A DNA stretch of 64,000 nt from Parvularcula oceani (GCF_000733125.1 NZ_JPHU01000009.1:86234-150233); one strand, 5' to 3'. Shown: positions 45,052 through 57,072, numbered from the stretch's first letter. Notes: generated by a model from the sequence alone, not told the origin. Numbers and translations: made by a program.

Positions 45052-45738
45052 TTACTGGCCCGCGGGCGGCAGGAGCACCTGGTCGATGACGTGGATCACG
45101 CCATTCGAGGCTTGAAGATCCGGGGTCACGACGACGGCGCCCGCCGCGCCCTCGCCGCCGACGGTGACCTGCCCGCCGGAGGTCATCACGGGCAGCGGCT
45201 CACCGGCCAGCGTGTCCACGGACATCTCGCCCGAGATCTGGTCGGACATCGTCTCGCCGGAGACGACATGGTAGAGAAGGATATTCTCGAGCTGGCTGCG
45301 ATTGCCCGGCTCCATCAGCGTCTCGACCGTCCCGGCGGGAAGCTGCTCGAAGGCGGCATTGGTCGGGGCGAAGACGGTGTAGGGGCCGTCACCCGCGAGG
45401 GTCTCGACGAGGCCGGCCTGTTCGAGCGCGGTGACGAGCGTGGAGAAGCGGGGATCGCCGGTCGCGATATCGACGATGCTCTGATCGCTCATATCGGCCG
45501 TGACGTCGTCGAGCTGATCCTGCGGATCGCCGAGCATGCTGTCATCGACCGCCATCCGGTCCGGCGGCGTATCCGTCGCATCGGGCAGCGCGACATCGTC
45601 CCGCTCATCCTCTTCGATGAAGGCGGAACTGTCCTCGGCGATATCGTCTTCATAGACTTCGTCATCGCCGCCGCATGCGGCGACAGCGGCGATCATGGCC
45701 GCCGCGGAAAGGCCTCTCAGAAGGGGCTTGTGCATCAT
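45052..45738 (-). CDS. Fasciclin-domain lipoprotein
   Basis: 228 residues from the ATG at 45738 (GAGGGA five bases upstream). The signal peptide ends V-A-A-C (Cys about 22), so it is probably lipidated. An acidic linker (about 23-80) precedes a FAS1 domain (about 85-225) with F-S-T-L-V-T-A-L, Y-T-V-F-A-P-T-N-A-A-F (about 121-131), L-L-Y-H-V-V and N-G-V-I-H-V-I-D. FAS1 proteins mediate adhesion or are stress-induced secreted proteins. An EcfG-like promoter lies upstream. Confidence 0.9.
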   Translation of the reverse strand: MMHKPLLRGLSAAAMIAAVAACGGDDEVYEDDIAEDSSAFIEEDERDDVALPDATDTPPDRMAVDDSMLGDPQDQLDDVTADMSDQSIVDIATGDPRFSTLVTALEQAGLVETLAGDGPYTVFAPTNAAFEQLPAGTVETLMEPGNRSQLENILLYHVVSGETMSDQISGEMSVDTLAGEPLPVMTSGGQVTVGGEGAAGAVVVTPDLQASNGVIHVIDQVLLPPAGQ

Positions 45739-45797
45739 TCGACTCCCTCGTCGCTGTTCGTCCGGCCGCGCCAGAAGGGCGGCACGGCTGACAGACG

Positions 45798-45823
45798 AAC
45801 ATGCAAGAGGGCGAACCCGTTCC
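45798..45823 (-). promoter_or_regulatory. EcfG-like promoter of the fasciclin gene
   Basis: On the minus strand GGAAC, 17 bases, TGTT, one mismatch from GGAAC-N16/17-CGTT, 60 bases before the start codon. Confidence 0.35.
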
Positions 45824-45859
45824 CCGGCGAGACAGGAGGACGCGGGACGCGGACTCCCT

Positions 45860-46057
45860 TCAGGCGGAGCCGTCGTCCGGAGGCGGCGCGTCGAGTACCT
45901 TGATGCGGGCCGCCAGGACATCGAACAGGGCCGAGAAGATGGCGAGGAGGATAGTCGCCACGAAGGCGATGATGATCGCCTGCTGGAGCATCGTGCCGCC
46001 GCCTTCGTCCCGCCAGAACCGCTTGAGCTGACCGAGCATGTCCAGACCCACCCTCAT
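45860..46057 (-). CDS. Small single-helix protein resembling a divergent Flp pilin
   Basis: 65 residues from the ATG at 46057, which overlaps the mutT stop (ATGA); a second ATG at 46039 is possible. A basic leader (Q-L-K-R-F-W-R-D-E-G-G-G) precedes T-M-L-Q-Q-A-I-I-I-A-F and one hydrophobic helix, then a short polar tail ending P-P-P-D-D-G-S-A. This is the Flp plan (leader, D-E-x-G, helix), but Glu at +5 is replaced by Gln and there is no Tyr. It may be a pseudopilin-like or unrelated membrane protein. Confidence 0.55.
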   Translation of the reverse strand: MRVGLDMLGQLKRFWRDEGGGTMLQQAIIIAFVATILLAIFSALFDVLAARIKVLDAPPPDDGSA

Positions 46058-46461
46058 CCGCCGAGAAGATCTCTCAGCTGCGCCGCCACAGGCCGGTCGG
46101 CTGGGACAAGGTCCAGCTCGTGAAACCGGTTCGGCCTGAACCATCGCAGCCCCTGGTTTTCAAGGGGTTGCGGAATACCGCTCCATTTGCGGCAAGCGAA
46201 GACAAGCATGAGCAGATGGACCTCGTCTTGCGGCTCCGAAGCGAAGGTGACGGGGGCGAGGCAGCTCGCCTGCGTCTCGATCCCGATCTCCTCGGCGAGC
46301 TCCCGAACGAGAGCCTCCTCCGGCGTCTCCCCCTCCTCCACCTTGCCGCCGGGAAATTCCCACATTCCGGCAAGCGGCTTTCCCTCGGGCCGCTGGGACA
46401 GGAGGACACGCCCGTCCCTGTCGACGAGCGCGACGGCGGCGACGATCATGAGCTTCGGCAT
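46054..46461 (-). CDS. mutT: 8-oxo-dGTP-type Nudix pyrophosphohydrolase MutT
   Basis: 135 residues. The Nudix box spans about 38-60 with G-G-K-V-E-E-G-E at its start and R-E-L-A-E-E-I-G at its end, all essential Glu present. F-P-G-G-K before the box and R-W-F-R-P near 108 match MutT, which removes oxidised dGTP. Translationally coupled to the small membrane protein downstream. Confidence 0.9.
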   Translation of the reverse strand: MPKLMIVAAVALVDRDGRVLLSQRPEGKPLAGMWEFPGGKVEEGETPEEALVRELAEEIGIETQASCLAPVTFASEPQDEVHLLMLVFACRKWSGIPQPLENQGLRWFRPNRFHELDLVPADRPVAAQLRDLLGG

Positions 46462-46504
46462 AGAGTGGGCCCGTCCGGATGTCTGAAAGGCGGCTTTATC
46501 GCAG

Positions 46505-47446
46505 TCACCGCTGTGCGATACGAGGGTCCTCGGACCCGATATCGCCCTGCAGGCGGACCCCGAAACGGGTCTCGGCCTGCGTGACGGCGTCGATCAGGGC
46601 CGCTTCGCGCAAGGATGCGGCGATCGCGTCTTTCCGGGCCGCGAAGGAAGGCGGCCGCAGATCGCGGCGCGAATCGACGCGCAGGAGGTGCCAGCCTGCT
46701 TCGCTTCGCACCGGCGCGGAAAGCTCCCCGACGGAAAGATCCGCCGCCGCAGCGGCAAGAGCGTCCGGCAGCCGGGAGAGCGCGATCGGCCCGAAGCTGC
46801 CGCCGGCCGACCGCGTGTCCATGTCCAGCGACTGCCGCTGCGCCAGCTCGGAAAAGCGCGCGCCGCTCCGGATCCGGTCCGCGAGCGCTTCGGCTTCTTC
46901 CCGGCTCGAGACCAGGATGTGCCGAAGAGAGACCTCCGCCTCCTCCCGAAGCGCCCCGAGCTCGGCCTCATAGGCCGCTCTTACGGCCTCTTCGGTCACG
47001 GCCTCGCGCAGGGCGAGGTCGAGATAGGCTTCCGCGAGAACCCGCCGCCTCGCCAGAGCGAGCTTCGCGCGGATCTCGAGCGCCCGGTCGAGCCCCTCCG
47101 CTTCCGCCGCGGCGGCCAGCGCCAGCTGGCCGGTGGCATCGGCGAGATATCCTTCCCGGATCAGGGCATCGGGCGGCGCGGCGCCGCGCGCGGGCCCCGC
47201 CTGCGCGCGCAGGTCGGACAGGCGCAGGATCATCGGCCCGACCTTCGCCATGACCGGATCTTCGGCGGCCTCCGCGACGGGGATCGCGGGCCGCAGCGGC
47301 ACGATCCCTTCCCGCGTCGCCTCGAGCGCCACCACGCCGACCGCCGCCAGGAGCAGCGCTCCGCGTCCGGCCGCCCGCGAGGCGCAAGGGGCCAGCGGCA
47401 GGGACAGAAGGAAACGCAAGCCGCCTGTGCTCATCCTCGCATTCAT
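46505..47446 (-). CDS. Parvulin-type peptidyl-prolyl isomerase (PpiC/SurA-like)
   Basis: 313 residues from the ATG at 47446, which lies 9 bases after GGGAGG; the ATG at 47455 sits directly on that RBS. A hydrophobic N-terminal anchor (about 15-45) and a SurA-N-like helical region precede a parvulin domain (about 175-270) with L-R-H-I-L-V-S near 176 and G-G-S-F-G-P-I near 221. It probably assists envelope protein folding in the periplasm. It is divergent from secA. Confidence 0.85.
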   Translation of the reverse strand: MNARMSTGGLRFLLSLPLAPCASRAAGRGALLLAAVGVVALEATREGIVPLRPAIPVAEAAEDPVMAKVGPMILRLSDLRAQAGPARGAAPPDALIREGYLADATGQLALAAAAEAEGLDRALEIRAKLALARRRVLAEAYLDLALREAVTEEAVRAAYEAELGALREEAEVSLRHILVSSREEAEALADRIRSGARFSELAQRQSLDMDTRSAGGSFGPIALSRLPDALAAAAADLSVGELSAPVRSEAGWHLLRVDSRRDLRPPSFAARKDAIAASLREAALIDAVTQAETRFGVRLQGDIGSEDPRIAQR

Positions 47447-47528
47447 TGTCTTCATCCTCCCGCCCCACAGAAGGTTTCGCCCTGTCCTGATTTTCGTCAA
47501 TGGCGATCCGTCTTTGCCCGGTCCTCGT

Positions 47529-47557
47529 TTGACACTCCAAGGGGCCTTTCCTATCTC
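47529..47557 (+). promoter_or_regulatory. Promoter of secA
   Basis: TTGACAC, 14 bases, CCTATCTC: close to TTGACGS-N10-14-GCTANAWC, about 100 bases before the secA ATG at 47656. Confidence 0.6.
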
Positions 47558-47655
47558 TCCGCCACCTCGAAATCCGCAGGGGAGGAGCGGGGCCCTTGGC
47601 TTGGCGATCCGCCTGCAAGGAGCTCGCCTTCCTGCCAGCTCCGCGAGCATATTCC

Positions 47656-50622
<2,967 letters not shown>

Positions 50623-50627
50623 GCCGG

Positions 50628-50667
50628 AATGCCCGCGGAGAGGCGTCTCCTCCCTTCCGCGGGCATT
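50628..50667 (+). terminator. Hairpin after secA, possible terminator
   Basis: Twelve-base arms AATGCCCGCGGA/TCCGCGGGCATT with a 16-base loop. No T-run follows, so termination is uncertain. Confidence 0.4.
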
Positions 50668-50715
50668 TCCGCATCAGGCTTTGCCCTGGGACGCCGCGCC
50701 TCCTAAGTCTGCCGG

Positions 50716-51498
50716 ATGCCTCGCCCCGCACCAGAGCCCGGACAGATCGCCTTCGTCGCCAATGACCGGCCGCAGGCGCAGGAGTCCTACCACCAGCTCA
50801 TCGAGCTCTACGGCAATTGCGCCGTCGAGGAGGCTCGCGTGATCGTGGCGCTGGGCGGCGACGGGACCATGCTGGAGGTCCTGCGCGACACGATGCATCT
50901 GGGCACCCCCGTTTACGGCATGAATTGCGGGACGGTTGGCTTCCTGATGAACGAGATGCAGGCGGACGATCTTCCCCAGCGCCTCGCCGCCGCGGACCGG
51001 GCACGGATCAACCCGCTGCGCATGCGCACGACGGACAAGCAGGGCCGCAGGCACGAGGCGACGGCGATCAACGAAGTCAGCCTCCTGCGGGAGACTCGGC
51101 AGACCGCCCGGATCTCGATCAAGGTGAATGGCGAGGTGCGGATGAACCAGCTCATCTGCGACGGCGTCCTCTTGTCGACGCCCGCCGGATCGACCGCCTA
51201 CAACCTTTCGGCCCACGGCCCGATCCTGCCGATCATGTCGAACCTTCTGGCCCTGACGCCGATCAGCGCGTTCCGGCCGCGCCGCTGGCGCGGCGCGCTC
51301 CTGCCCTATGACGCGCAGGTGACCTTCAGCGTCCAGGACGCGGATTTCCGCCCGGTCTCGGCGACGGCCGACAATGTCGAGGTGCGCGACGTCGTCGAGG
51401 TGGAAGCGGGCATCGACCGCGGCACGGTGATGACGCTCCTCTTCGACCCCGGCGCGAGCCTCGAGGAACGCATCGTGCAGGAACAATTCGCCTACTGA
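50716..51498 (+). CDS. nadK: NAD kinase
   Basis: 260 residues. G-G-D-G-T-M-L near residue 46 is the NAD-kinase catalytic loop; A-I-N-E-V-S-L-L-R near 116 and T-P-A-G-S-T-A-Y-N near 155 complete the pattern. It phosphorylates NAD to NADP with ATP or polyphosphate. The short form is usual in alphaproteobacteria. The 3' end overlaps the convergent GMC gene by 7 bases. Confidence 0.93.
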   Translation: MPRPAPEPGQIAFVANDRPQAQESYHQLIELYGNCAVEEARVIVALGGDGTMLEVLRDTMHLGTPVYGMNCGTVGFLMNEMQADDLPQRLAAADRARINPLRMRTTDKQGRRHEATAINEVSLLRETRQTARISIKVNGEVRMNQLICDGVLLSTPAGSTAYNLSAHGPILPIMSNLLALTPISAFRPRRWRGALLPYDAQVTFSVQDADFRPVSATADNVEVRDVVEVEAGIDRGTVMTLLFDPGASLEERIVQEQFAY

Positions 51499-53108
51499 GC
51501 CATGCTCCTGGCGAAGATGCGTTCGGCGACCATGATCGTCGGCGCATTGGTGTTGCCGCCCGGCAGGTCGGGGAAGAGGCTGGCATCCACGACGCGCAGC
51601 CCCTGAGTGCCGTGGACGAGGCCCGAAGGATCGGTCACGGCGCCCTCGTCGGCCGCCGGTCCCATGCGGGCGGTCCCGACGGGGTGATAGATGGTCTCGG
51701 CCTCCGCCGCGATGAGCTGCCGCCATTCCTCATCCGTCCCCGGCTCGGTTTCGGGCCGCAGGAAGCCTTTCGCCACCTCCTCGAAGGCTGGCTGGGAAAG
51801 GAGGCGCCGGGACAGCTTCGCGCCCTCGACCATCACCTCCCAGTCGCGCTCGGTCGCCAGATAGTTCGGGTCGATGAGCGGCGGGGTGTCCGGATCGGCC
51901 GAGGCCAGCCGAATCGTGCCGGTGCTTTCGGGGTAGAGGTTGCAGGCATGGAGGCTGACCCCGAAACGGCCCCAGCTCTTTTCCTCGCCGTGATCCATGG
52001 CGAGGGCGGGCACGAAATGGAACTGGATGTCGGGCCGTTCGCGGTCGGAGCGCGAGGACACGAAACCCGTGCCCTCGGCGAGGTTGGAGGCGAGGATGCC
52101 GGTGCCGCCGATCAGATATTCGAGCCCCGCCGTCAGATTCCCGAGAAGACCGCGCACGGAATAGCTGATCGTCTCGCCGGGCTCCGTTTCAAGAAAGGTC
52201 AGAAGGTCCAGATGATCGCGCAGATTCGCGCCGACACCCGGCCGGTCGGCGACGAGGCCGATGCCGTGCCGGCGGAGATGGGCGGACGGCCCGACGCCGG
52301 AGAGCATGAGGAGCTGCGGGGTTCCGATCGCGCCCGCGCAGAGGATCACCTCCCGCTTCGCCGCGCTCATACGGATCTCTCCGCCCCGCTCATATTCGAC
52401 GCCGCTCGCCCGTGCGCCGTCGAACAGGACGCGGCGGCAGGACGCCTCGGTCACGATGGTCAGGTTCGGACGCGCCCGCACCGCTTTGGTCAGATAGGCC
52501 TTGGCCGCGGAGCAACGGCGCCCCCGCCGGGTGGTGGTGTCGAAGAGGCCGACCCCTTCGCGGTCCGGCCCCGCGAAATCCTCGATGCGGCGCAGCCCCA
52601 TCTGTTCGGCGGCGCGCAGGAACCGCTTCGTCGCGCCCCTGACGTCGCGCGGCCTCGTCACATGGAGCGGGCCGTCCTGGCCGTGCCACTGGCTCTCGCC
52701 CTCGGAATGGGTTTCGGAGGCCTTGAAGAAGTGCAGCGCCTCCGCACCGCTCCACCCCTTCGCGCCGAGCTCCGCCCACCGGTCGTAATCGCGCAGATCC
52801 CCGCGCGAATAGCACATGGCGTTGATGGCGGAGCTGCCGCCCATCACTTTTCCCCGGGGCCAGCGGAGGGACCTGTCATCGAGGCGCGCCTGCGGCACCG
52901 TGGCATAGTCCCAGTCGGCGATCCGGTTGCCCAGCACCTCGCCGATCATGGCCGGCACGGCGAGCCGGACATCCTTCTGCTCCGGGCCCGCTTCGATCAG
53001 CGTGACGGCCGTTCCCGGATCCTGCGACAGCCTCGCGGCCAGCACGGAGCCGGCCGACCCCCCGCCGACGATCACGTAATCCGCCGCCGCTTCCCGCTCG
53101 CTTCCCAT
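51492..53108 (-). CDS. GMC family FAD oxidoreductase (choline-dehydrogenase-like)
   Basis: 538 residues. The FAD-binding motif G-G-G-S-A-G-S-V-L-A-A-R-L-S is near 15-28. GMC signature 1 (R-W-P-R-G-K-V-M-G-G-S-S-A-I-N) is near 82-96, signature 2 G-A-I-G-T-P-Q-L-L-M-L-S-G-V-G near 260. The C-terminal catalytic His is in Y-H-P-V-G-T-A-R-M-G (about 472). It oxidises an alcohol; which one is not readable. No betaine or aldehyde-dehydrogenase partner adjoins it. Confidence 0.92.
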   Translation of the reverse strand: MGSEREAAADYVIVGGGSAGSVLAARLSQDPGTAVTLIEAGPEQKDVRLAVPAMIGEVLGNRIADWDYATVPQARLDDRSLRWPRGKVMGGSSAINAMCYSRGDLRDYDRWAELGAKGWSGAEALHFFKASETHSEGESQWHGQDGPLHVTRPRDVRGATKRFLRAAEQMGLRRIEDFAGPDREGVGLFDTTTRRGRRCSAAKAYLTKAVRARPNLTIVTEASCRRVLFDGARASGVEYERGGEIRMSAAKREVILCAGAIGTPQLLMLSGVGPSAHLRRHGIGLVADRPGVGANLRDHLDLLTFLETEPGETISYSVRGLLGNLTAGLEYLIGGTGILASNLAEGTGFVSSRSDRERPDIQFHFVPALAMDHGEEKSWGRFGVSLHACNLYPESTGTIRLASADPDTPPLIDPNYLATERDWEVMVEGAKLSRRLLSQPAFEEVAKGFLRPETEPGTDEEWRQLIAAEAETIYHPVGTARMGPAADEGAVTDPSGLVHGTQGLRVVDASLFPDLPGGNTNAPTIMVAERIFARSMAQ

Positions 53109-53174
53109 CCCGCGCCTCCCTTAACGTGTCTTCCCGCAGCATTGCGCGGAACGGTGGTTGCGCCAAGACGAGGC

Positions 53175-53189
53175 TTTAAGACCCGTTAA
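53175..53189. promoter_or_regulatory. CtrA-like box TTTA-N7-TTAA upstream of EAL gene
   Basis: One mismatch from TTAA-N7-TTAA, 70-84 bases before the ATG at 53259. Confidence 0.35.
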
Positions 53190-53258
53190 CGAATTCCTTC
53201 TATCGATACTCTCCAACCTCCTAACGGTATGAGTCCGATCCGCGAACGAGATGAGGCC

Positions 53259-55187
53259 ATGAACGCACAAGCTGTTCGATTGACCGAAGTGGACATCGAC
53301 AACGCGCTGGCGAACGACCACCTCGACGTGGTCTTCCAGCCGATCTTCGATTTCGCGAGCGGCGCGCTCCTGCGCATGGAGACCTTCGTCCGCTGGGACC
53401 ATCCGGGCCTGGGCAGCCTGCCGCCCGGCGCCTTCATCTCCTTCTTCGAGGCGCAGGGCCGGATGGGCGAGCTGACCCGCTACGTCGCGCGGCATGCGCT
53501 GCGGGCCTACAGGGCCTGGCGCGGCAGCGCAGGTCCCGGATGCTCGATCAATCTCGCGCAGTCCGACCTGCTCGATCCCCTCCTGCCGGACGATCTGTCC
53601 GCGATGTTGCAGGAGGAGGGCATCGCGCCCCACCTCCTGACGCTGGAATGCCCGCCCCTTCCCCTGGAGATGAGCGCCGAAGAAGCCGCTTCGGTCTGGC
53701 GCAGGCTCGGCGGGATCGGCTGTCCGCTCGCGACCGAAGTGCGGGGCCGCCCGGCACAGGCGCTCAAGGAGGCGGACCCCTTCCCCTTCGCCGAGATCAA
53801 GACCGGCGGCTCGGCCATCCTTCGCTTCGCGCGCACGTCGCGCGGCGGCCCGGGCCTCGCCGCGATCTCCGAACTCATCGATCTCGCCAAGGAAAATGGC
53901 GCGCGCACCGTCGCGGTCGGAGTGGAAGATGCCGATGCGGCGCGCGCGCTGAAGCAATGCGGCTTCGATGCGGGACAGGGCAATCTCTTGGCCCGCGCCG
54001 CGAAGCTCGACGGCTTCAGCGCCCAGACGATCAACCATGTCCGCAGCGCGCTCGGCATGGAGGCGCTGCCGCAGGACGAACTCGCCGCCCAGCTCGAGCG
54101 GGCGCCCGCCGTCCCGCAGGAACCGCTCGTTCTCGCTGCCGAGGACGCGGACCGGCCGGACCCGACGGCCGAAGCGATCATGAAGCTCAAGGCCCGCAAG
54201 ATCGCGGCGAAGAAGGCCGCTCTGCGCAAGGCGCAGCTGGCGAAGACCGCCTCGGACGAGGAAGAGCGCGAAGCCCGCGAGGCCGCCGCGGCCAGAACGG
54301 CGAGCGACACGGCGCGCCGCCTTCAGGAACGACTCGCCGGGCACATGGAGAAACAGGCGGAGGCCGAGCCTGCGGCGCAAGGGCCGGAGCCGGTTGCGGC
54401 GGAGGACGAAGCTCCCGCCGCGACGCCCGAAGAGAAAATGCCCGAAGCGAACGCCCAAGCGGCCCGCGCGGAGGCCGACAGCATGCCGGAGGCCGAAGAG
54501 GCTGCGGCGCGAAAGGCGGAGGCGCCGCCGCTCTCCGCTGTGCCGATCGACGACGAGGCCGGAGTCCTCCTCACCGGCAGCCTCGCCGAAGCCGCGCTCG
54601 GCATCGCGCATCGCTATTCCTTCGAACAGGGCCTGCGCCTCGACGGCTATGACGCCTCCGCCACGGTCCCGCATATCGAGCCGGGCGAAGAAGAGTTCGC
54701 AGGGGCGATCGCGCCTTCCATCACGCCGGCTCTTCGCGAGGAGGCGCCGACATCCTTTTCGTCGATGACGACGGCCATTCACGGCCTCCTCGCGGAGCTG
54801 CCGGTCTCCGAAGAGCACAGCTCGCGGCTGAGCGGCTTCGCCGAGGCGGCCCTGCCCGCGCCGCAGACCGAAACGCCGGTTCCGCTGCCCGCCGAAGCCG
54901 AGGCGGAGATGAGCCAGGCCGACATCCTCGACGCGGCGGTCGCGCAGGCGCCCGTGCTAGCCGATGACACGCCCACCCTTGCGCCGGTGCAGATCGTGGC
55001 CAATGACGACGAAGCGGTCCTCGCCGCCCGCATCCGCAGGCGTCCGCGCAGGAAGAAGAACATCCTGACCCGGAAATACCGCATCACGCATTTCTGGCCG
55101 CGCAGCTGGGTCCGCACGGTGAACCGCTACAAGGCGCAGCGGGCGGAAGCGGATCGGCAGCGCGAACCCGAAGCGGCGGCGGCCTGA
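53259..55187 (+). CDS. Degenerate EAL-domain protein with long disordered tail
   Basis: 642 residues from the ATG at 53259 (GATGAGG upstream); an ATG at 53229 lacks an RBS. Residues about 10-250 are an EAL fold: F-Q-P-I-F-D, M-E-T-F-V-R-W (E retained, A-L lost), S-I-N-L-A, L-T-L-E-C, I-K, G-Q-G-N. The D-D-F-G metal site is replaced by E-V-R-G-R-P, and the Glu of A-E-G-V-E is replaced by Val. Hydrolysis of c-di-GMP is therefore unlikely; a receptor or scaffold role is inferred. An Ala/Lys/Glu coiled coil (about 305-365), acidic linker and strongly basic C-terminus (about 585-640) follow. Confidence 0.85.
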   Translation: MNAQAVRLTEVDIDNALANDHLDVVFQPIFDFASGALLRMETFVRWDHPGLGSLPPGAFISFFEAQGRMGELTRYVARHALRAYRAWRGSAGPGCSINLAQSDLLDPLLPDDLSAMLQEEGIAPHLLTLECPPLPLEMSAEEAASVWRRLGGIGCPLATEVRGRPAQALKEADPFPFAEIKTGGSAILRFARTSRGGPGLAAISELIDLAKENGARTVAVGVEDADAARALKQCGFDAGQGNLLARAAKLDGFSAQTINHVRSALGMEALPQDELAAQLERAPAVPQEPLVLAAEDADRPDPTAEAIMKLKARKIAAKKAALRKAQLAKTASDEEEREAREAAAARTASDTARRLQERLAGHMEKQAEAEPAAQGPEPVAAEDEAPAATPEEKMPEANAQAARAEADSMPEAEEAAARKAEAPPLSAVPIDDEAGVLLTGSLAEAALGIAHRYSFEQGLRLDGYDASATVPHIEPGEEEFAGAIAPSITPALREEAPTSFSSMTTAIHGLLAELPVSEEHSSRLSGFAEAALPAPQTETPVPLPAEAEAEMSQADILDAAVAQAPVLADDTPTLAPVQIVANDDEAVLAARIRRRPRRKKNILTRKYRITHFWPRSWVRTVNRYKAQRAEADRQREPEAAAA

Positions 55188-55196
55188 ATTCCCGCT

Positions 55197-55922
55197 TCAG
55201 ACGCCCCAGGCCGCGCGGCGGCCATCGGGGCGCAAGGATGCGACAGGAACCTGATAGACGCGCGTCTCGCCGAGCATGAAGACGGCATAGCCGGCCCCGA
55301 AATGCGGCGCGAAGGCCGTGTCGAGAACGTTGAGCCCGCCGGTGAAGGCGCCGAAGGCGGGCATGACCAGCCGCTCGCCATCGGTCACGAAGCAGGACTT
55401 GCGCACGCCGCGCCCGCCCTTCGCCGCGATGGCGCAGGGGTGAAGGTGTCCCGCCACCTGCCAGTCATCGGTCTCTCCGGGCTCGTGGACGAAGGCGAGG
55501 CCCGCCACCTCGGCTGCCTGATGGACGGCGCCGCCAAAGCGCTTGGGCGGCAGCGGGTCGTGATTGCCGAGGATCCAGATCCAGTCCGCAGCGGAGCAGA
55601 GCGCGTCGAGCCGCTGCGCATCCGCCTCGTCCATCCGCTCTTCCGCCTGCGGATCGTGGAAGGCGTCGCCGAGCGAGAGGATGCGGTTCGGCCGGCAGAG
55701 GCGGACGAGCCGCTCGAGAGCATCCAGCGTCGCGCGCGTGTCATAGGGCGGCAGCGGAATCCCCTTGGCCGCATAGGAGCTGCCCTTCTCGAAATGCAGG
55801 TCGGAGACGACGAGCAGGCGCTCTTCGGGCAGCCACATCGCGCCCGAGCAGTCGAGCACGACCGGACGGCCGGCGAGGCGGAGAGTTTCCGTGAGGCAGT
55901 TCGAGGTCACGAGGCGCAGCAT
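55197..55922 (-). CDS. pdeM: Ligase-associated DNA-damage-response endonuclease PdeM
   Basis: 241-residue calcineurin-like phosphoesterase. Metal-binding motifs are V-S-D-L-H-F-E-K-G (about 39-47), L-G-D-A-F-H-D (about 84), G-N-H-D (about 118) and H-L-H-P (about 157). The pattern matches PdeM, normally encoded with a DNA ligase and an Lhr-type helicase. Those partners are not adjacent here. It ends 9 bases from the convergent EAL gene. Confidence 0.88.
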   Translation of the reverse strand: MLRLVTSNCLTETLRLAGRPVVLDCSGAMWLPEERLLVVSDLHFEKGSSYAAKGIPLPPYDTRATLDALERLVRLCRPNRILSLGDAFHDPQAEERMDEADAQRLDALCSAADWIWILGNHDPLPPKRFGGAVHQAAEVAGLAFVHEPGETDDWQVAGHLHPCAIAAKGGRGVRKSCFVTDGERLVMPAFGAFTGGLNVLDTAFAPHFGAGYAVFMLGETRVYQVPVASLRPDGRRAAWGV

Positions 55923-55986
55923 CCGCGTCCTATAGAGCGCGGAGAACGAAGAGTGAATCCGCGATCCGTCTCAAAATGACGCAATG

Positions 55987-57072
55987 TCAGGGACGCCGGA
56001 AGTGCTTGGACAGGCGCAGGCCCTGCCCCTGATAGTTCGAGCCGAGGCCGGAGCCATAGACCTGCCGCGGCTCGCTGCTCAGCCGCTCATAGACGAGGCG
56101 CGCGGCGACCTGGCCGTGATCGAGGACGAAGGGCGCATCGAAGCCGCGCACTTCGAGGACGGCCCGGCTGCCCTGTCCCACCCCGAAGCCGGGATCGAAG
56201 AAGCCGGCATAATGGGCCCTGAACGCGCCGAGCTCGGTGTCGATGGCGACCATTTCGGCGGCGAGATGCGTCGGCACGCAGAGCTGCTCGCGGCTGGCGA
56301 GGATGTAGAATTCATCCGGGTCGAGCACGATGAACCCGTCCTCCGGCGCGCCGATCGGCTCCCAGTACTTGCTCGGGTCGAGCGCCCCGACCGCGTCGAC
56401 GTCGATGAGGCCGGAATGCCGCCTTGCGCGGTAGCCGACCACATCGCCGAGCTGCGAGGACAGATCGACCGACAGGCGCAGGCCGCCCCCGATCTCGCCG
56501 CCATCGGAAAGCGGCGTCTGCGCGTGGAAGCGCTCCAGTTCGGCGTCATCAAGAGCGGGATTGCCCCGGCGCAGGCGCAGCTGGTTGAGGCTCGAGCCTT
56601 CGCGGACGAGAACCGAGAACGTGCGGGGGCTGACCTCGGCATAGAGCGGCCCCTGATAGCCCGCGGGAACGCGCTCATAGGCCGTGCCCCGATCTGTGAC
56701 GAGGCGGACGAAGACGTCGATGCGCCCGGTCGAGCTCTTGGGGTTTCCCGTGGCGTGAAGCGAGACCGGCAGGTCGAGACGCTCGCGCAGCTCGACGACA
56801 TAGACGCAGCCCTTTTCGAGCACCGCGCCTTGCGAGAGGTCGAGTTCGTGCAGGGCCAGCTCGCCGAGGCGGTCGGAGACATTGCGCGTCTGGCCGGGAA
56901 GAAAGGCGGCCCGCACGCGCCATGCGCGGCGGCCGAGAGTGAGGTCGAGGCTGGCAGGCTGGATCTGGCGATCGCCCACTTCCCGCGGCATGCGCAGGAT
57001 GTTCCGTTCGATCGCCGTCCGCAGGTCTTCCGCCGTCAGGACGCCGGGCCTGTCCTCGTTCGAATTGGTCAC
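55987..57072 (-). CDS. dcd: dCTP deaminase (two-domain alphaproteobacterial form)
   Basis: 361 residues, about twice the size of E. coli Dcd, with two dUTPase-fold halves as is usual in alphaproteobacteria. Conserved patterns include I-Q-P-A-S-L-D-L-T-L-G-R-R-A-W-R-V (about 42-58) and T-E-L-G-A-F-R-A-H-Y-A-G-F-F-D-P-G-F-G (about 274-292). It converts dCTP to dUTP for dTMP supply. Confidence 0.9.
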   Translation of the reverse strand: MTNSNEDRPGVLTAEDLRTAIERNILRMPREVGDRQIQPASLDLTLGRRAWRVRAAFLPGQTRNVSDRLGELALHELDLSQGAVLEKGCVYVVELRERLDLPVSLHATGNPKSSTGRIDVFVRLVTDRGTAYERVPAGYQGPLYAEVSPRTFSVLVREGSSLNQLRLRRGNPALDDAELERFHAQTPLSDGGEIGGGLRLSVDLSSQLGDVVGYRARRHSGLIDVDAVGALDPSKYWEPIGAPEDGFIVLDPDEFYILASREQLCVPTHLAAEMVAIDTELGAFRAHYAGFFDPGFGVGQGSRAVLEVRGFDAPFVLDHGQVAARLVYERLSSEPRQVYGSGLGSNYQGQGLRLSKHFRRP

